DNA of 32,436 bases from an uncultured Bacilli bacterium. Its GTDB lineage: Bacteria > Bacillota_I > Bacilli_A > RF39 > UBA660. The position numbers and the translations under genes are program-made. The stretch spans positions 1 to 32,436 of the forward strand of contig CAKOTU010000012.1 of the NCBI GenBank assembly GCA_934120265.1. The letters are read 5' to 3'. The number at the start of each line of letters is the position of its first letter. Positions within the stretch are counted from its first letter, which is position 1. Under the pieces are notes generated by a model, which was not told the DNA's origin, did no database searches, and saw nothing but the letters and a program-made list of their open reading frames with translations. Below, piece after piece: positions 15,135-23,357 of the stretch.

Positions 15135-15380
15135 TTATTTAATGACACTTTCTATTTCTTGTAATTCAAAACGATACTTTTGTTTTATATCTGGATACTT
15201 TTCATGATCTACTTCACTTAAGAACATGTTCATTGGTCTTACCCAAAGGTCATTGTTTCCATATAGTGCTCTATAAACTACACATTCTTCACCAGTTTCT
15301 GAGTATTTAGCAGTATCAACAACTAGGTAATAGTTTCCTTTAAAGTGTTTATATATGCCATTTATTTTTACTTTATTCAT
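15135..15380 (-). CDS. DUF1653 family protein
   Basis: 81 residues. I-N-G-I-Y-K-H-F-K-G-N-Y-Y, A-K-Y-S-E-T-G-E-E, V-V-Y-R-A-L-Y-G and W-V-R-P-M-N-M-F are the signature phrases of this small all-beta family, whose function is unknown. ATG 15380 has a strong SD (GGAGGG). First gene of a pair with the WYL regulator; the extended -10 at 15398-15406 fits as its promoter. Confidence 0.9.
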   Translation of the reverse strand: MNKVKINGIYKHFKGNYYLVVDTAKYSETGEECVVYRALYGNNDLWVRPMNMFLSEVDHEKYPDIKQKYRFELQEIESVIK

Positions 15381-15397
15381 ATTATCCCTCCAACTTA

Positions 15398-15406
15398 ATT
15401 ATAACA
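15398..15406 (-). promoter_or_regulatory. Extended -10 promoter for DUF1653 and WYL genes
   Basis: TGTTATAAT on the minus strand, immediately after the previous stop codon. Confidence 0.55.
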
Positions 15407-16372
15407 TCATTTAGTACCTTTATTATTATTTTCTTTTTGGGTATTTGTTCCGTTACTAGTCTCTTTGTTTCGCATAGCAGCATATACATTTTCTAGTTTG
15501 GGTACTTTTGGTGTCATTCCCAGAATTGCATCTTGTCTAACTTTTCCAAGAACTTGAACTATTTCCTTTTCATTTAGACCTTTATCTTTTAGTTCAGCTA
15601 CATATTTTTCAATAACACTATCAGCTGTTTCCGATTGGACGTCTATGTCTTTAATATTATGTCTGGTTGAATATCTAATTCTTGGTAATTTTATGTAATA
15701 ATCTGAATTGTTCTGCTTAGTATTCTTTGATTTCTCATCTTCTTCAGATATAGCCAGGTCCTCTTGTCCTGCATAAAAGGCTTTTATTTCTTCTTCACTT
15801 TTTTCAACTAATGTTGGAGTTTTCCATTCATGGCCAGATTTGTCTTGTAATCTACTTCTATTGGTAGGGTCATAAATGTAATGCTTGTCATTATCGTGAA
15901 TAATGATAAAGGCGTGATTTTCAGAACCAGTATTACTCCAAACCATTTCACAGTCATATCCTAATACAGCTAATAAATTATTAGCAACGGCTGCCCTATG
16001 AGCACACACACCTCCATGTGATTTATATTCTTTAATTGAGTGTATATATTGTCCTCTTTGTGCAAGATTTTCTCTTACTTCTTGTACTCCTGAATCTTTC
16101 CCAACAAAATAATCATTAATAGTTTGTTGAATCAAGTTAATATCAGTTCCAAGATTTCTATCTTCATCACCTTTTTTATTGATAAAGTCTTTATATAGTT
16201 CATCATCATCAAGATAAAATCCCATTTTTAAATTACTGTATGGTTTAATCAAGGCATTTTTACCAAGAAAGCCTTTACATTTAAGTATTGGCTTATTTGG
16301 AATTGGCTCATTTTGTATAACAATATCGTAGGCATTATTTTCTAATTCTTCTAATCGCTTATTTAACTCCAT
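15407..16372 (-). CDS. Transglutaminase-like cysteine protease-fold protein
   Basis: 321 residues, soluble. Core at about 125-180: H-G-G-V-C-A-H-R-A-A (nucleophile Cys), S-E-N-H-A-F-I-I-I-H (His), Y-I-Y-D-P-T-N (Asp), the full transglutaminase-like triad in order. The N-terminal 110 residues are mixed, and the C-terminal part is charged and probably helical, ending in an N/T/K-rich tail. No signal peptide, so it is intracellular unless exported by a non-Sec route. SD GAGGAG is 7-8 nt from ATG 16372. Such proteins can be peptidases, deamidases or crosslinkers; the substrate is unknown. Confidence 0.75.
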   Translation of the reverse strand: MELNKRLEELENNAYDIVIQNEPIPNKPILKCKGFLGKNALIKPYSNLKMGFYLDDDELYKDFINKKGDEDRNLGTDINLIQQTINDYFVGKDSGVQEVRENLAQRGQYIHSIKEYKSHGGVCAHRAAVANNLLAVLGYDCEMVWSNTGSENHAFIIIHDNDKHYIYDPTNRSRLQDKSGHEWKTPTLVEKSEEEIKAFYAGQEDLAISEEDEKSKNTKQNNSDYYIKLPRIRYSTRHNIKDIDVQSETADSVIEKYVAELKDKGLNEKEIVQVLGKVRQDAILGMTPKVPKLENVYAAMRNKETSNGTNTQKENNNKGTK

Positions 16373-16464
16373 ATATATTTCTCCTCGTAATATGAATTAT
16401 CTTATTCATAATCTATCTTTAACTTAGTACTTATTTTATATGATAGTTTTGTACTTATATTCTT

Positions 16465-16473
16465 ATTATAACA
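16465..16473 (-). promoter_or_regulatory. Extended -10 promoter for the transglutaminase-like gene
   Basis: TGTTATAAT, minus strand, giving a 5' UTR of about 85 nt. The remaining part of 16373-16615 is AT-rich and otherwise shows nothing I can name. Confidence 0.55.
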
Positions 16474-16615
16474 AAAAAAGCCACAATTGACTTTTAATTT
16501 TGAGTTTTAAGTTTTTATGTTCATTTTTTTGTATTTTTCGTACCTTTTTATATTCATATATGTGTATGTTCGCTTCATAAATCATAATTAAAGAAGTTTA
16601 TATAATGAATAATTA

Positions 16616-16801
16616 CTAGCCAAGCATTACTGTTACTGTTACTTGAACTATATAGTAAGATGCATTGATAGGTATATCACAAATTCCATGTAATACTATT
16701 GGCATTAGACACATAAGTAAGAATCTTTTATCATTTAGATGTTCTTTTTTTATATATATTATGTCATTTTTATAGGCTGTATTTATGAAGATTTTCAGTA
16801 C
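16616..16801 (-). pseudogene. C-terminal remnant of a PrsW-like intramembrane protease
   Basis: An open frame of 61 codons with no usable start, directly after the deacetylase stop and a cluster of in-frame stops. It reads as a membrane segment: L-L-M-C-L-M-P-I-V-L-H-G-I-C-D-I-P followed by a hydrophobic stretch. The L-P/H-G-x-x-D pattern is that of PrsW-type (glutamic) membrane proteases near their C-terminus. The N-terminal part is absent, so this is a decayed gene. Identification rests on a short motif. Confidence 0.4.
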
Positions 16802-16814
16802 TTATTACTACATT

Positions 16815-17567
16815 TTAGTATGGTAGTAATAATCTAATTTTAAATTTCCAGAATGGCATTGATGAAGATATGTTTAATCTTGGAATATGATATTTATCAT
16901 CGGTTTGCTTTGCTTTACGATGTTCTTTATCAGGGCCAAAGGTAAAAGCTAGATGATAGTTATTTTCTTTTAAAGCTTGTTCTAAATTTTTACTGACATG
17001 ACCATATGGATAAGCAAAGTAATTGGTTTGAATAGTTTCTGCTTGTTTTTTAAAATCAGCATTTATTTTATCATAATCTAATAAATAGTCTTCTTCATGA
17101 TGTAGATCATAAGAGTGAGAGGCAAATTCTATATTAGGATATTCTTTTTTTGACTTTTTTATTACTTCTTTATCCATATAGTTTTTGTTTTCACCATTAT
17201 AATTTACTCCCATATAAAAGACTACTGCATTAAAATTATATTTTTTTAAAATGGGAAAAGCTAGTTCATAATTAGAATAATAGCCATCATCCATAGTTAT
17301 TAGTATGGATTTTCTTGGTAGATGACAGGTTTTATTTATGAAACATTCCATTTCTTTTAGAGTTATTGTTTTATAATGATGTCTTTTTAAATATTTCATT
17401 TGTTTTTCAAAGTTAGCTATTTCCATTTGCATTTCATTAGTTGACTCACTACTAGTAAAATCATGATAGCCTAGCACGGTTATGGTTTGATCCTTATAAA
17501 TTATAATTAAGGCAATTGTCACTACTAAAAATAGTAGTAATATTGATATCATTAACTTTTTTTTCAT
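16815..17567 (-). CDS. Polysaccharide deacetylase (NodB domain), PgaB/IcaB-like
   Basis: 250 residues with an N-terminal TM or signal anchor (about 5-25), then the family start V-L-G-Y-H-D-F. Catalytic motif T-M-D-D-G-Y (about 92-97), metal motif S-H-S-Y-D-L-H (about 146-152), and Y-P-Y-G and P-R-L-N motifs. The H-x-Y-D-L-H form is characteristic of poly-N-acetylglucosamine deacetylases of the PgaB/IcaB type. Probably anchored on the cell surface, deacetylating an exopolysaccharide or wall glycan. It follows the zinc-ribbon membrane protein by 11 bp with SD GGAG and is likely the last gene of that operon. Confidence 0.88.
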   Translation of the reverse strand: MKKKLMISILLLFLVVTIALIIIYKDQTITVLGYHDFTSSESTNEMQMEIANFEKQMKYLKRHHYKTITLKEMECFINKTCHLPRKSILITMDDGYYSNYELAFPILKKYNFNAVVFYMGVNYNGENKNYMDKEVIKKSKKEYPNIEFASHSYDLHHEEDYLLDYDKINADFKKQAETIQTNYFAYPYGHVSKNLEQALKENNYHLAFTFGPDKEHRKAKQTDDKYHIPRLNISSSMPFWKFKIRLLLPY

Positions 17568-17578
17568 AATTTACTCCA

Positions 17579-18598
17579 TTAATTATTATCTTCTAAAATC
17601 CATTCTTGAAAATATTTGATTTTTGTATGACAATAAGAACATTCTCCATCAGCAACATTTATTGATGCCCCACAGTTATGACACTTTATAAGATGTTCTT
17701 TGTCATTAAGTTTTAATGGTTCTGTATTAAGTTTTTTCATTAAATATTTCTGATTCATAGTTTTTGATATTATTCTATTATTTTCATAGTAGACGATTCT
17801 TACATCAGCAATTACTTCAACATATAAGTTATTATTCTTATTTGACTCTTGAAAACTTATGTAATCTAGAACATCATAGTCTATTACATTTGCTTCACTG
17901 TAGTATTTTTTTCTTACTTCGTAATTAAAATTATTGAAAAATTTTTTCTTATCTATTTTTGTTCTGTTCCAAAAGTCAATTTGTTTTTGATTTTGTTTAT
18001 CTTTATATATTTTTATTGGTGTTATGACTATATAAGCATCTACTATATAAAATAGATAATATAAAATTGCCGCTAGAATTAGACCATAGATGAATATTTT
18101 GGAAATATCATAACTGTTGAATGTTCTACCTGTTGTTTTTATAAATACATAACTTAGTATAAAACTAATTATTAAATCTATTATGGCTGTTACTATTCTG
18201 TAGGTGTTACTTTTTAATACTCTATCATAATGGTATTTACTTCCTAAATCTTTATTTGTGTAATCAATGTTGTAGTAAGTTCGGCAATAGGGACAACCTT
18301 CTAAAAAGTCTTTTAGTTTAGAATGCATTCCACAATTGTGACAGGTATATTCGGTATTTTCAGCATCTTTTGAGATGAAAGTGTACTCGATTCTGGAGTC
18401 AAAATTTTTTTCAACATGTAATAGTTGATTATTTATGTAGTAATCCTTTTCACATCTTATACCATTAGAAATATCATCATTATTGGAGTTATCAGTATTA
18501 CGTTCTAGTATTGTGTTGCCAACAATGTATTTAGTTTTAATATTAATTCCATATTTATTTAGTTTTTTAATATGATAATTGTCAGATAATAATGGCAT
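17579..18598 (-). CDS. Zinc-ribbon membrane protein with a Tim44-like region
   Basis: 339 residues from ATG 18598 (SD AGGAG, 7 nt); the longer in-frame start at 18712 only reads through the Asn-repeat of the previous gene. Zinc ribbon 1 with C86, C89, C102, C105; two TM helices (about 133-153 and 167-190); a soluble region about 210-295 (Y-D-V-L-D-Y-I-S-F-Q, L-Y-V-E-V-I-A-D-V-R) resembling Tim44-like domains; and zinc ribbon 2 with C306, C309, C320, C323. Both ribbons probably face the cytoplasm. Related bacterial proteins have no firm function. Its SD overlaps the end of the Asn-tail gene, so the pair is tightly linked to the radical SAM gene. Confidence 0.75.
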   Translation of the reverse strand: MPLLSDNYHIKKLNKYGINIKTKYIVGNTILERNTDNSNNDDISNGIRCEKDYYINNQLLHVEKNFDSRIEYTFISKDAENTEYTCHNCGMHSKLKDFLEGCPYCRTYYNIDYTNKDLGSKYHYDRVLKSNTYRIVTAIIDLIISFILSYVFIKTTGRTFNSYDISKIFIYGLILAAILYYLFYIVDAYIVITPIKIYKDKQNQKQIDFWNRTKIDKKKFFNNFNYEVRKKYYSEANVIDYDVLDYISFQESNKNNNLYVEVIADVRIVYYENNRIISKTMNQKYLMKKLNTEPLKLNDKEHLIKCHNCGASINVADGECSYCHTKIKYFQEWILEDNN

Positions 18599-18608
18599 AC
18601 TTCTTCTC

Positions 18609-18962
18609 CTATCTATTATTATTGTTATTGTTGTTATTGTTATTATTATTGTTTGATGATGATCCACCATATGATGAACCTGATGATGATGGTGTATAGT
18701 GCAAGATAACATTAAAAATGGTATTTGACATTATGATTCCATCAATAGTTCTGTTTATGCAATTTGAATTGATCATAGTAACGTTACTTCCAGAAATAAG
18801 TTTTATAAGATTTCCTGAACAGTTAACTTCTCCAGTTGGATTATTGGCTAGAAATTGATAAATTTGTTCTAATTCTTCACCAGTTAGGTTATAGTATCTT
18901 GTTAAATCTACACATCTTTTTTGCCTTATCAATTCTTCATATGTTTCTGGTTCTTTATTCAT
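18609..18962 (-). CDS. 117-residue protein with Ser/Gly/Tyr linker and Asn13 tail
   Basis: ATG 18962 (SD AAGGAG) overlaps the radical SAM stop by 8 bp. Residues 1-90 look folded: a helical start (Y-E-E-L-I-R-Q-K-R, G-E-E-L-E-Q-I-Y-Q-F-L) and a beta-rich part with repeated N/S/I phrases and Cys17, Cys48, Cys68. Residues 92-117 are low complexity: S-S-S-G-S-S-Y-G-G-S-S-S, 13 asparagines and a final arginine. No signal peptide. Being fused by overlap to a radical SAM/SPASM peptide-maturase gene makes it a candidate substrate, but a partner or scaffold role is equally open. Family not recognised. Confidence 0.7.
   Translation of the reverse strand: MNKEPETYEELIRQKRCVDLTRYYNLTGEELEQIYQFLANNPTGEVNCSGNLIKLISGSNVTMINSNCINRTIDGIIMSNTIFNVILHYTPSSSGSSYGGSSSNNNNNNNNNNNNNR
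18615..18653 (-). repeat. AAY trinucleotide microsatellite (13 Asn codons)
   Basis: Thirteen AAT/AAC codons in a row at the end of the 117-residue protein. A length change by whole units would keep the frame. Confidence 0.9.
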
Positions 18963-20703
18963 TTTTTAGCTCCTTATCTATATAGTAGAATTCTATATTT
19001 TGAAATGGTAAATTTATAGCTTGTATGTGATAGTAGGCATTTTCTTTTTGTTTTAAATAATGATAATCTCTTAAAGCAGAAGTTGTAAAGAAAATATTAT
19101 TTGTATTGTCCTTAGAAAAACTATTTTTATATTCTTTAAAAAGATTGGTGATATCATATGAATAATAATCTTTTTTTATTGATTTTTGTTCATCTAAAAC
19201 ACCTTTATATACTTGAAGAGTTGCGGTATGTCGTTGCTTAGTTCTATTTTCATCACCATATGTGACTAAGTTTCCTGATAGTAACATGATATATAAAGAA
19301 TTATTTTCTGGATAATCGCATTGTTCTTGAATAATATGTTTTTTCATATGAATTGTTACTTTACTTTTTTTGGTTAAGTAAATTATGTCATTGATTTTCT
19401 TTGTTATTTGGGATGATAACTTATACTCTGTACCATCTAATTCAAGAATAAAAGCGTCATCACTATATATATATTTCAATTTTTCATCTTTTGAAATTAT
19501 TTCTTCTAATGATGGATAATCAATTGATTTTCTATTAGGAATATACTTGGTTATATCAGTCATACGCATTTTTAAAAGATAATTGTAGACAGTTTCATCA
19601 TTATACTCATCTTTTTGGTAGTTACGGTCTTTGTATAGTTCTTGTTGAAGTTTACAAGTATAACTTTTATTAGAATTATAAGTGTTTTTTACAAATGGGC
19701 AGCCAGTTTTACATAGGTATAAGTATTGACATTTTTCACATTCGTCATTGAATGGTAACCTGTTGTGATTTAGAAATATTTTATTTTTAGCAGTTAATAA
19801 TATTTTTTCCACAGAATCTGTGTATATGTTGCCATAATAATAGTCTTTATTTTTTTGTCCTCTTACACAAGAATATATATCCCCATTTTTTTCTAGCAAA
19901 AAGAATTTTTCTCCACAGTTATCACAATTAGTACAGTACTCTGGGCCAAATTCATCAAACCAAGGACCAGAAACTCCAAAATCTAAGTCAGTACCATCAA
20001 ATTCTTCATGCATTCTTTTATAGAATTTTACTTGTTCTTCTTCAGTCATATGGTGCAAAATACCATTAGAATTGTAGTCAAAGCCTATCATAAAGTTAAA
20101 GTCATTCATATCTAGGCATGTATTTTTATGAAGATATTTAATGTCTTTTATAATTTCATCAATATGATTATAGTGTTCTTTAAATATCGTTGCTGAAACT
20201 TTTTTCTTATTTGGTATATCTTTCATAAGTTCAACATTTTTAAGTATCTTGTCAAGTGTTTTTTCATTACCTTTAGTAACTCGATATTTGTCATGTAATA
20301 TAAATGGTAAGTCTAAGCTTCCAGATATTGATACATTAAATTTTTTTATAGTATCCAAGTGCTTTTCTAGGTCATATAAATTTGTTTTTATATGAGGGCT
20401 ACCAACTTTAAAACCTGCATCCGATATCAATTTTTTATTAGCATTATAGTAATTATAAATATATTCTATTAAATCATGAAATGTTTTCTTACTTAGTGTT
20501 GTTACTTCTCCACCGTGTAAAGAAATATTAAACGGTATAACATTTGCCTCTTTGAATTTTGTAATGGCATACTCTAGGGTTTCTAGTGCTTGATGAGGCG
20601 TTTTCTCATCTTTTGTGTTATCTTCTAGATAGCAGTATTGGCAGGCCATGTTACAAGCCATAGTTGGTACATATAGTAAATGTATAAATTTTAAATCATT
20701 CAT
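18955..20703 (-). CDS. Radical SAM/SPASM enzyme, probable peptide or protein maturase
   Basis: 582 residues. Radical SAM cluster motif C17-x3-C21-x2-C24 (A-C-N-M-A-C-Q-Y-C), S-L-H-G-G-E at 61-66 (SAM-binding turn), and a SPASM region with C257, C260, C263, C279, C322, C325, C331, C335, C350 for auxiliary 4Fe-4S clusters. This is the architecture of anaerobic sulfatase-maturase and RiPP-maturase enzymes, which alter side chains (thioether, C-C or C-O links) on peptides. Residues about 380-582 are an extra C-terminal domain I do not recognise. No sulfatase is nearby. It is between the LRR protein (23-bp gap) and the Asn-tail protein (8-bp overlap), so its substrate is probably in this operon. 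Confidence 0.88.
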   Translation of the reverse strand: MNDLKFIHLLYVPTMACNMACQYCYLEDNTKDEKTPHQALETLEYAITKFKEANVIPFNISLHGGEVTTLSKKTFHDLIEYIYNYYNANKKLISDAGFKVGSPHIKTNLYDLEKHLDTIKKFNVSISGSLDLPFILHDKYRVTKGNEKTLDKILKNVELMKDIPNKKKVSATIFKEHYNHIDEIIKDIKYLHKNTCLDMNDFNFMIGFDYNSNGILHHMTEEEQVKFYKRMHEEFDGTDLDFGVSGPWFDEFGPEYCTNCDNCGEKFFLLEKNGDIYSCVRGQKNKDYYYGNIYTDSVEKILLTAKNKIFLNHNRLPFNDECEKCQYLYLCKTGCPFVKNTYNSNKSYTCKLQQELYKDRNYQKDEYNDETVYNYLLKMRMTDITKYIPNRKSIDYPSLEEIISKDEKLKYIYSDDAFILELDGTEYKLSSQITKKINDIIYLTKKSKVTIHMKKHIIQEQCDYPENNSLYIMLLSGNLVTYGDENRTKQRHTATLQVYKGVLDEQKSIKKDYYSYDITNLFKEYKNSFSKDNTNNIFFTTSALRDYHYLKQKENAYYHIQAINLPFQNIEFYYIDKELKNE

Positions 20704-20726
20704 GTGTTAACCTCTTATATATAGTT

Positions 20727-22166
20727 TTAATAGTAGTCATTGAATTCTTCATTATAACCATAATAGTGTATTTGAGTTGGACTTTCTTTAAAAGCTCTAT
20801 CGTTTACGTAGGTATTTCTTGGAATTGTTATTGTATAAAGGCTTGAACATTGTCTAAATGCTGATGAGCCTATTTCACTTAATTTACTATTTTCACTAAT
20901 GCTAACTTCCGATAGTGATCCGTCACCATAGAAAGCATGGCCACCGATACGTGTAACATTATCTGGTATTATAATACTTTTTAATGATGTACATTTCTCA
21001 AACGTGTTTCCTCTAATTTCTGATAAGTTATTTGATAGTCTAATACTTTCTAATGAGGAAGCTCCTTTAAATGACTCTCCTCCTAGAAATGTCAAAGTAT
21101 CTGGCAATTCTATCGATTTTAGAGAACTACAGTTATAGAATGCTCCACCACCTAAATATTCTAAATTTTTAGGTATATTTACACTTTCTAGTGATGCATC
21201 ATTTTTAAAAGCTTGGCCTCTAATTTCTTTGATTGTATCTGGTAAAGTTACATCTGTTAAAAAGTGCATATTTGAAAAAGTGTTTCCACGTAAACTTACA
21301 ACGTTTTCTCCATTGTGAGTTGAAGGTATAGTTGCTGTTGTCATATTTGTTAAGCCAAACGTATAAAATCTAACACTATATCCATCCGTTGTTTTTTCAT
21401 ACATTATATGGGGATTCATAAATATTAACATCGGTATAAAAATGGCTGCTACTGTGCTTGCTATTCTTAAAGTTTTTTGATTGTCGGCAACTAAGTTTTC
21501 TTTTGTGTTCATAACAATATTGGAAATTTTTTCACTAGGTCTACTCTTTATCTCTTTAGTTAAATACTCCATTAGATCATAGTTTTTAGTTTTTTTATTG
21601 AAAATTACTAAAATAATCAAGCCTATAATATAGGTCAACATTGGAAAATGAAAGAAAATCATTGATACAAGTATAAATAATAAAGCAGAAAATATAGCTG
21701 ATAAAATTTTTCTTCTCTTTAACACCTCAAATGGTAGTAGTTCTGTATTTGGATCTATTTGAGCTTTACCTAATTCTCTAGCAATAAATTCGTCTAAAAT
21801 AATGTTTTCACTGAATTTAAAAATTGGGTCATAGTCAGCTACAGTTACATATTTTTTTTCAGGAATTGGAGTACCACAAGAGCCGCAGAACTTAGCTCCG
21901 GCTTTAACCGAAACATTACATTTAGGACATTTTATAAAGTTATCTACAAAACTACTCGGTGTAGATTGTGTCTGGGCAGGTATAAAAGTGTTTTGAGTTT
22001 GTGCTACTTTGGGCATACTTATTTTTACAATACAATATATGGTAACAGCAAAATTAATTATTGCTGCTAATCCACCAAATTCAGTATTAGATAACATAGT
22101 TGTAAAAAATATAGTAACAATTACTATTAAAGCAATCTGTATTCTTTCATTTTTAATTTTTTTCAT
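20727..22166 (-). CDS. Zinc-ribbon membrane protein with BspA-type leucine-rich repeats
   Basis: 479 residues. Two N-terminal TM helices (about 10-24, 33-48), a zinc ribbon with C80, C83, C94, C97, a cytoplasmic segment, three more hydrophobic segments (about 156-172, 175-189, 235-252), then about seven LRR_5/BspA repeats (270-460, of the form L-x-x-I-x-I-P-x-x-V-x-x-I-G-x-x-A-F). The repeats are probably outside the cell as a binding surface; the ribbon is inside. Such a combination links a cytoplasmic zinc ribbon to an external repeat domain. First gene of the radical SAM operon. SD AAAGG; extended -10 at 22201-22209. Confidence 0.85.
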   Translation of the reverse strand: MKKIKNERIQIALIVIVTIFFTTMLSNTEFGGLAAIINFAVTIYCIVKISMPKVAQTQNTFIPAQTQSTPSSFVDNFIKCPKCNVSVKAGAKFCGSCGTPIPEKKYVTVADYDPIFKFSENIILDEFIARELGKAQIDPNTELLPFEVLKRRKILSAIFSALLFILVSMIFFHFPMLTYIIGLIILVIFNKKTKNYDLMEYLTKEIKSRPSEKISNIVMNTKENLVADNQKTLRIASTVAAIFIPMLIFMNPHIMYEKTTDGYSVRFYTFGLTNMTTATIPSTHNGENVVSLRGNTFSNMHFLTDVTLPDTIKEIRGQAFKNDASLESVNIPKNLEYLGGGAFYNCSSLKSIELPDTLTFLGGESFKGASSLESIRLSNNLSEIRGNTFEKCTSLKSIIIPDNVTRIGGHAFYGDGSLSEVSISENSKLSEIGSSAFRQCSSLYTITIPRNTYVNDRAFKESPTQIHYYGYNEEFNDYY

Positions 22167-22200
22167 TTTAAACCAACCTTTTTAATTATTATATATTTAA

Positions 22201-22209
22201 AGTATATCA
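22201..22209 (-). promoter_or_regulatory. Extended -10 promoter for the LRR/radical SAM operon
   Basis: TGATATACT on the minus strand, 35 bp before ATG 22166. AAATGATAT / ATATCATTT repeats flank the spacer as an imperfect inverted pair, a possible operator. Confidence 0.5.
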
Positions 22210-22327
22210 TTTAATAGTAAAAAATGATATGATTTTTATGTTTTAAGAATCTCAATAGATGGCACTTTGATGTTTTTGGCGGGCTTTTTAAATACTTGGT
22301 TTCTTTATCGTTACATATATTATAGTA

Positions 22328-22591
22328 ATGGCATGGGTAATTATGAGGAACTGCTATAATTTTTGTGATATTAAAGAAAATATATTGATAAGAAAAAAAT
22401 TGAGGGAATTAGGTATATGCCGCATTATTTGGCCAACTAGGCCTGGAGGAGAGACAGGACCTAAAGGTGAGCTAAACGAACTTAGTGCATATGGTGTAAG
22501 ATATTCAGTGTCAACTCAAGAATTTAATGTTACAACAAATAGAAAAACTATAATTCCTTTAGAAACTACTGGCCAACACTTTTTTCGTTAA
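22328..22591 (+). pseudogene. Collapsed collagen-like protein gene
   Basis: An 87-codon frame. An N-terminal segment with M-R-N-C-Y-N-F-C-D leads to L-G-I-C-R-I-I and then broken collagen triplets (W-P-T-R-P-G-G-E-T-G-P-K-G-E-L). The non-collagen part N-E-L-S-A-Y-G-V-R-Y-S-V resembles the C-terminal domain start of gut Bacillota collagen-like proteins and stops early after E-T-T-G. The G to W and G to R changes and the near-total loss of the repeat suggest deletion between repeats, then decay. No SD is visible. It could instead be a short expressed variant. Confidence 0.5.
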
Positions 22592-22660
22592 ATCTTAATT
22601 TATTAATTATTTTTAAGCACTATTCATATTTTATTTGTTTTTGACTATTATTTCTTTCTT

Positions 22661-23266
22661 TTACTTTTTAAAGTTACTTTTTGAAATAAAAGGTTCATAT
22701 GTATCTTTGTGTTTTTCAAGGCAATTATCAACATCAAACCAGTAGACATTAGTTAAGATGTTATCTTCTGGATCAACTTCTGTTCTTTCTAATACTCCAT
22801 CAAGTGCTTTCAAAGTTCTATCTGAACCAAGGTTATTTACATCACAATCTAGCATTACTCTGTCTAGTCCAAGCTTTTGAGCTTCTTGCATTCCTAAATA
22901 TAAATTAATCTTATTATAGCCTTTTCTTCTTTCTGTTGGTCTTATTCCATATCCTATATTTCCGCCGAATTGCTTCATCGCTTCTGTTAAATTCCATCTA
23001 ACATTGATAGTTCCAACAATTCTATTATCATTTTCTCTAATTAGTAAGAAAGTTCTGCTTTGACAACGATTTATTTTTTTAGCATACTCCTCATCTTCCA
23101 TATTTAAGCATCTTGCAAGGGCTTGTTCAAATGTGTATCCTTCTATAATTTTATCTAACCCACCAGTTCCATTTATCTCAGAATTATACTCTACAAATTC
23201 ATTAATATACTCAATTATTTCATCTTTTCTTTCAAATGATGGTCTTTCTAAATTAAATTTTTCCAT
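22661..23266 (-). CDS. GNAT family N-acetyltransferase
   Basis: 201 residues. Acetyl-CoA binding region I-G-Y-G-I-R-P-T-E-R-R-K-G-Y (about 107-120), preceded by beta strands R-I-V-G-T-I-N-V-R-W and followed by A-Q-K-L-G-L-D-R-V-M-L-D-C-D and N-N-L-G-S-D-R-T. These are standard GNAT motifs A and B. The substrate (an amine of a small molecule or protein) cannot be told. Monocistronic, with a promoter straight after the terminator of the upstream gene. Confidence 0.88.
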   Translation of the reverse strand: MEKFNLERPSFERKDEIIEYINEFVEYNSEINGTGGLDKIIEGYTFEQALARCLNMEDEEYAKKINRCQSRTFLLIRENDNRIVGTINVRWNLTEAMKQFGGNIGYGIRPTERRKGYNKINLYLGMQEAQKLGLDRVMLDCDVNNLGSDRTLKALDGVLERTEVDPEDNILTNVYWFDVDNCLEKHKDTYEPFISKSNFKK

Positions 23267-23303
23267 ATATAACGCCTGCTTTCTGTTTTTTGTTTTTATA
23301 ATT

Positions 23304-23331
23304 ATTATACTGTAATTTTACGATTATTCAA
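23304..23331 (-). promoter_or_regulatory. Promoter of the GNAT gene
   Basis: Minus strand: TTGAAT (23331-23326), 16 bp, perfect TATAAT (23309-23304). The -35 overlaps the U-tract of the upstream terminator. Confidence 0.7.
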
Positions 23332-23357
23332 AAAAAGATGAAATTTAAATTTCATCT
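23330..23357 (-). terminator. Terminator of the phosphodiesterase gene
   Basis: A perfect 22-bp palindrome (23336-23357, AGATGAAATTT half) followed on the minus strand by T-rich bases to 23330. The stop codon of the gene is inside the palindrome. Confidence 0.85.

Noticed and set aside
18615..18653. Possible CRISPR or regulatory repeat
   Set aside because: It is a coding trinucleotide run with no spacers; no CRISPR array or cas gene was seen in the window.
18598..18712. Longer start of the zinc-ribbon/Tim44-like protein with a His/Thr/Ile-rich N-terminus
   Set aside because: It is the Asn-repeat tract of the preceding gene read in another frame; ATG 18598 has a good SD and a sensible N-terminus.
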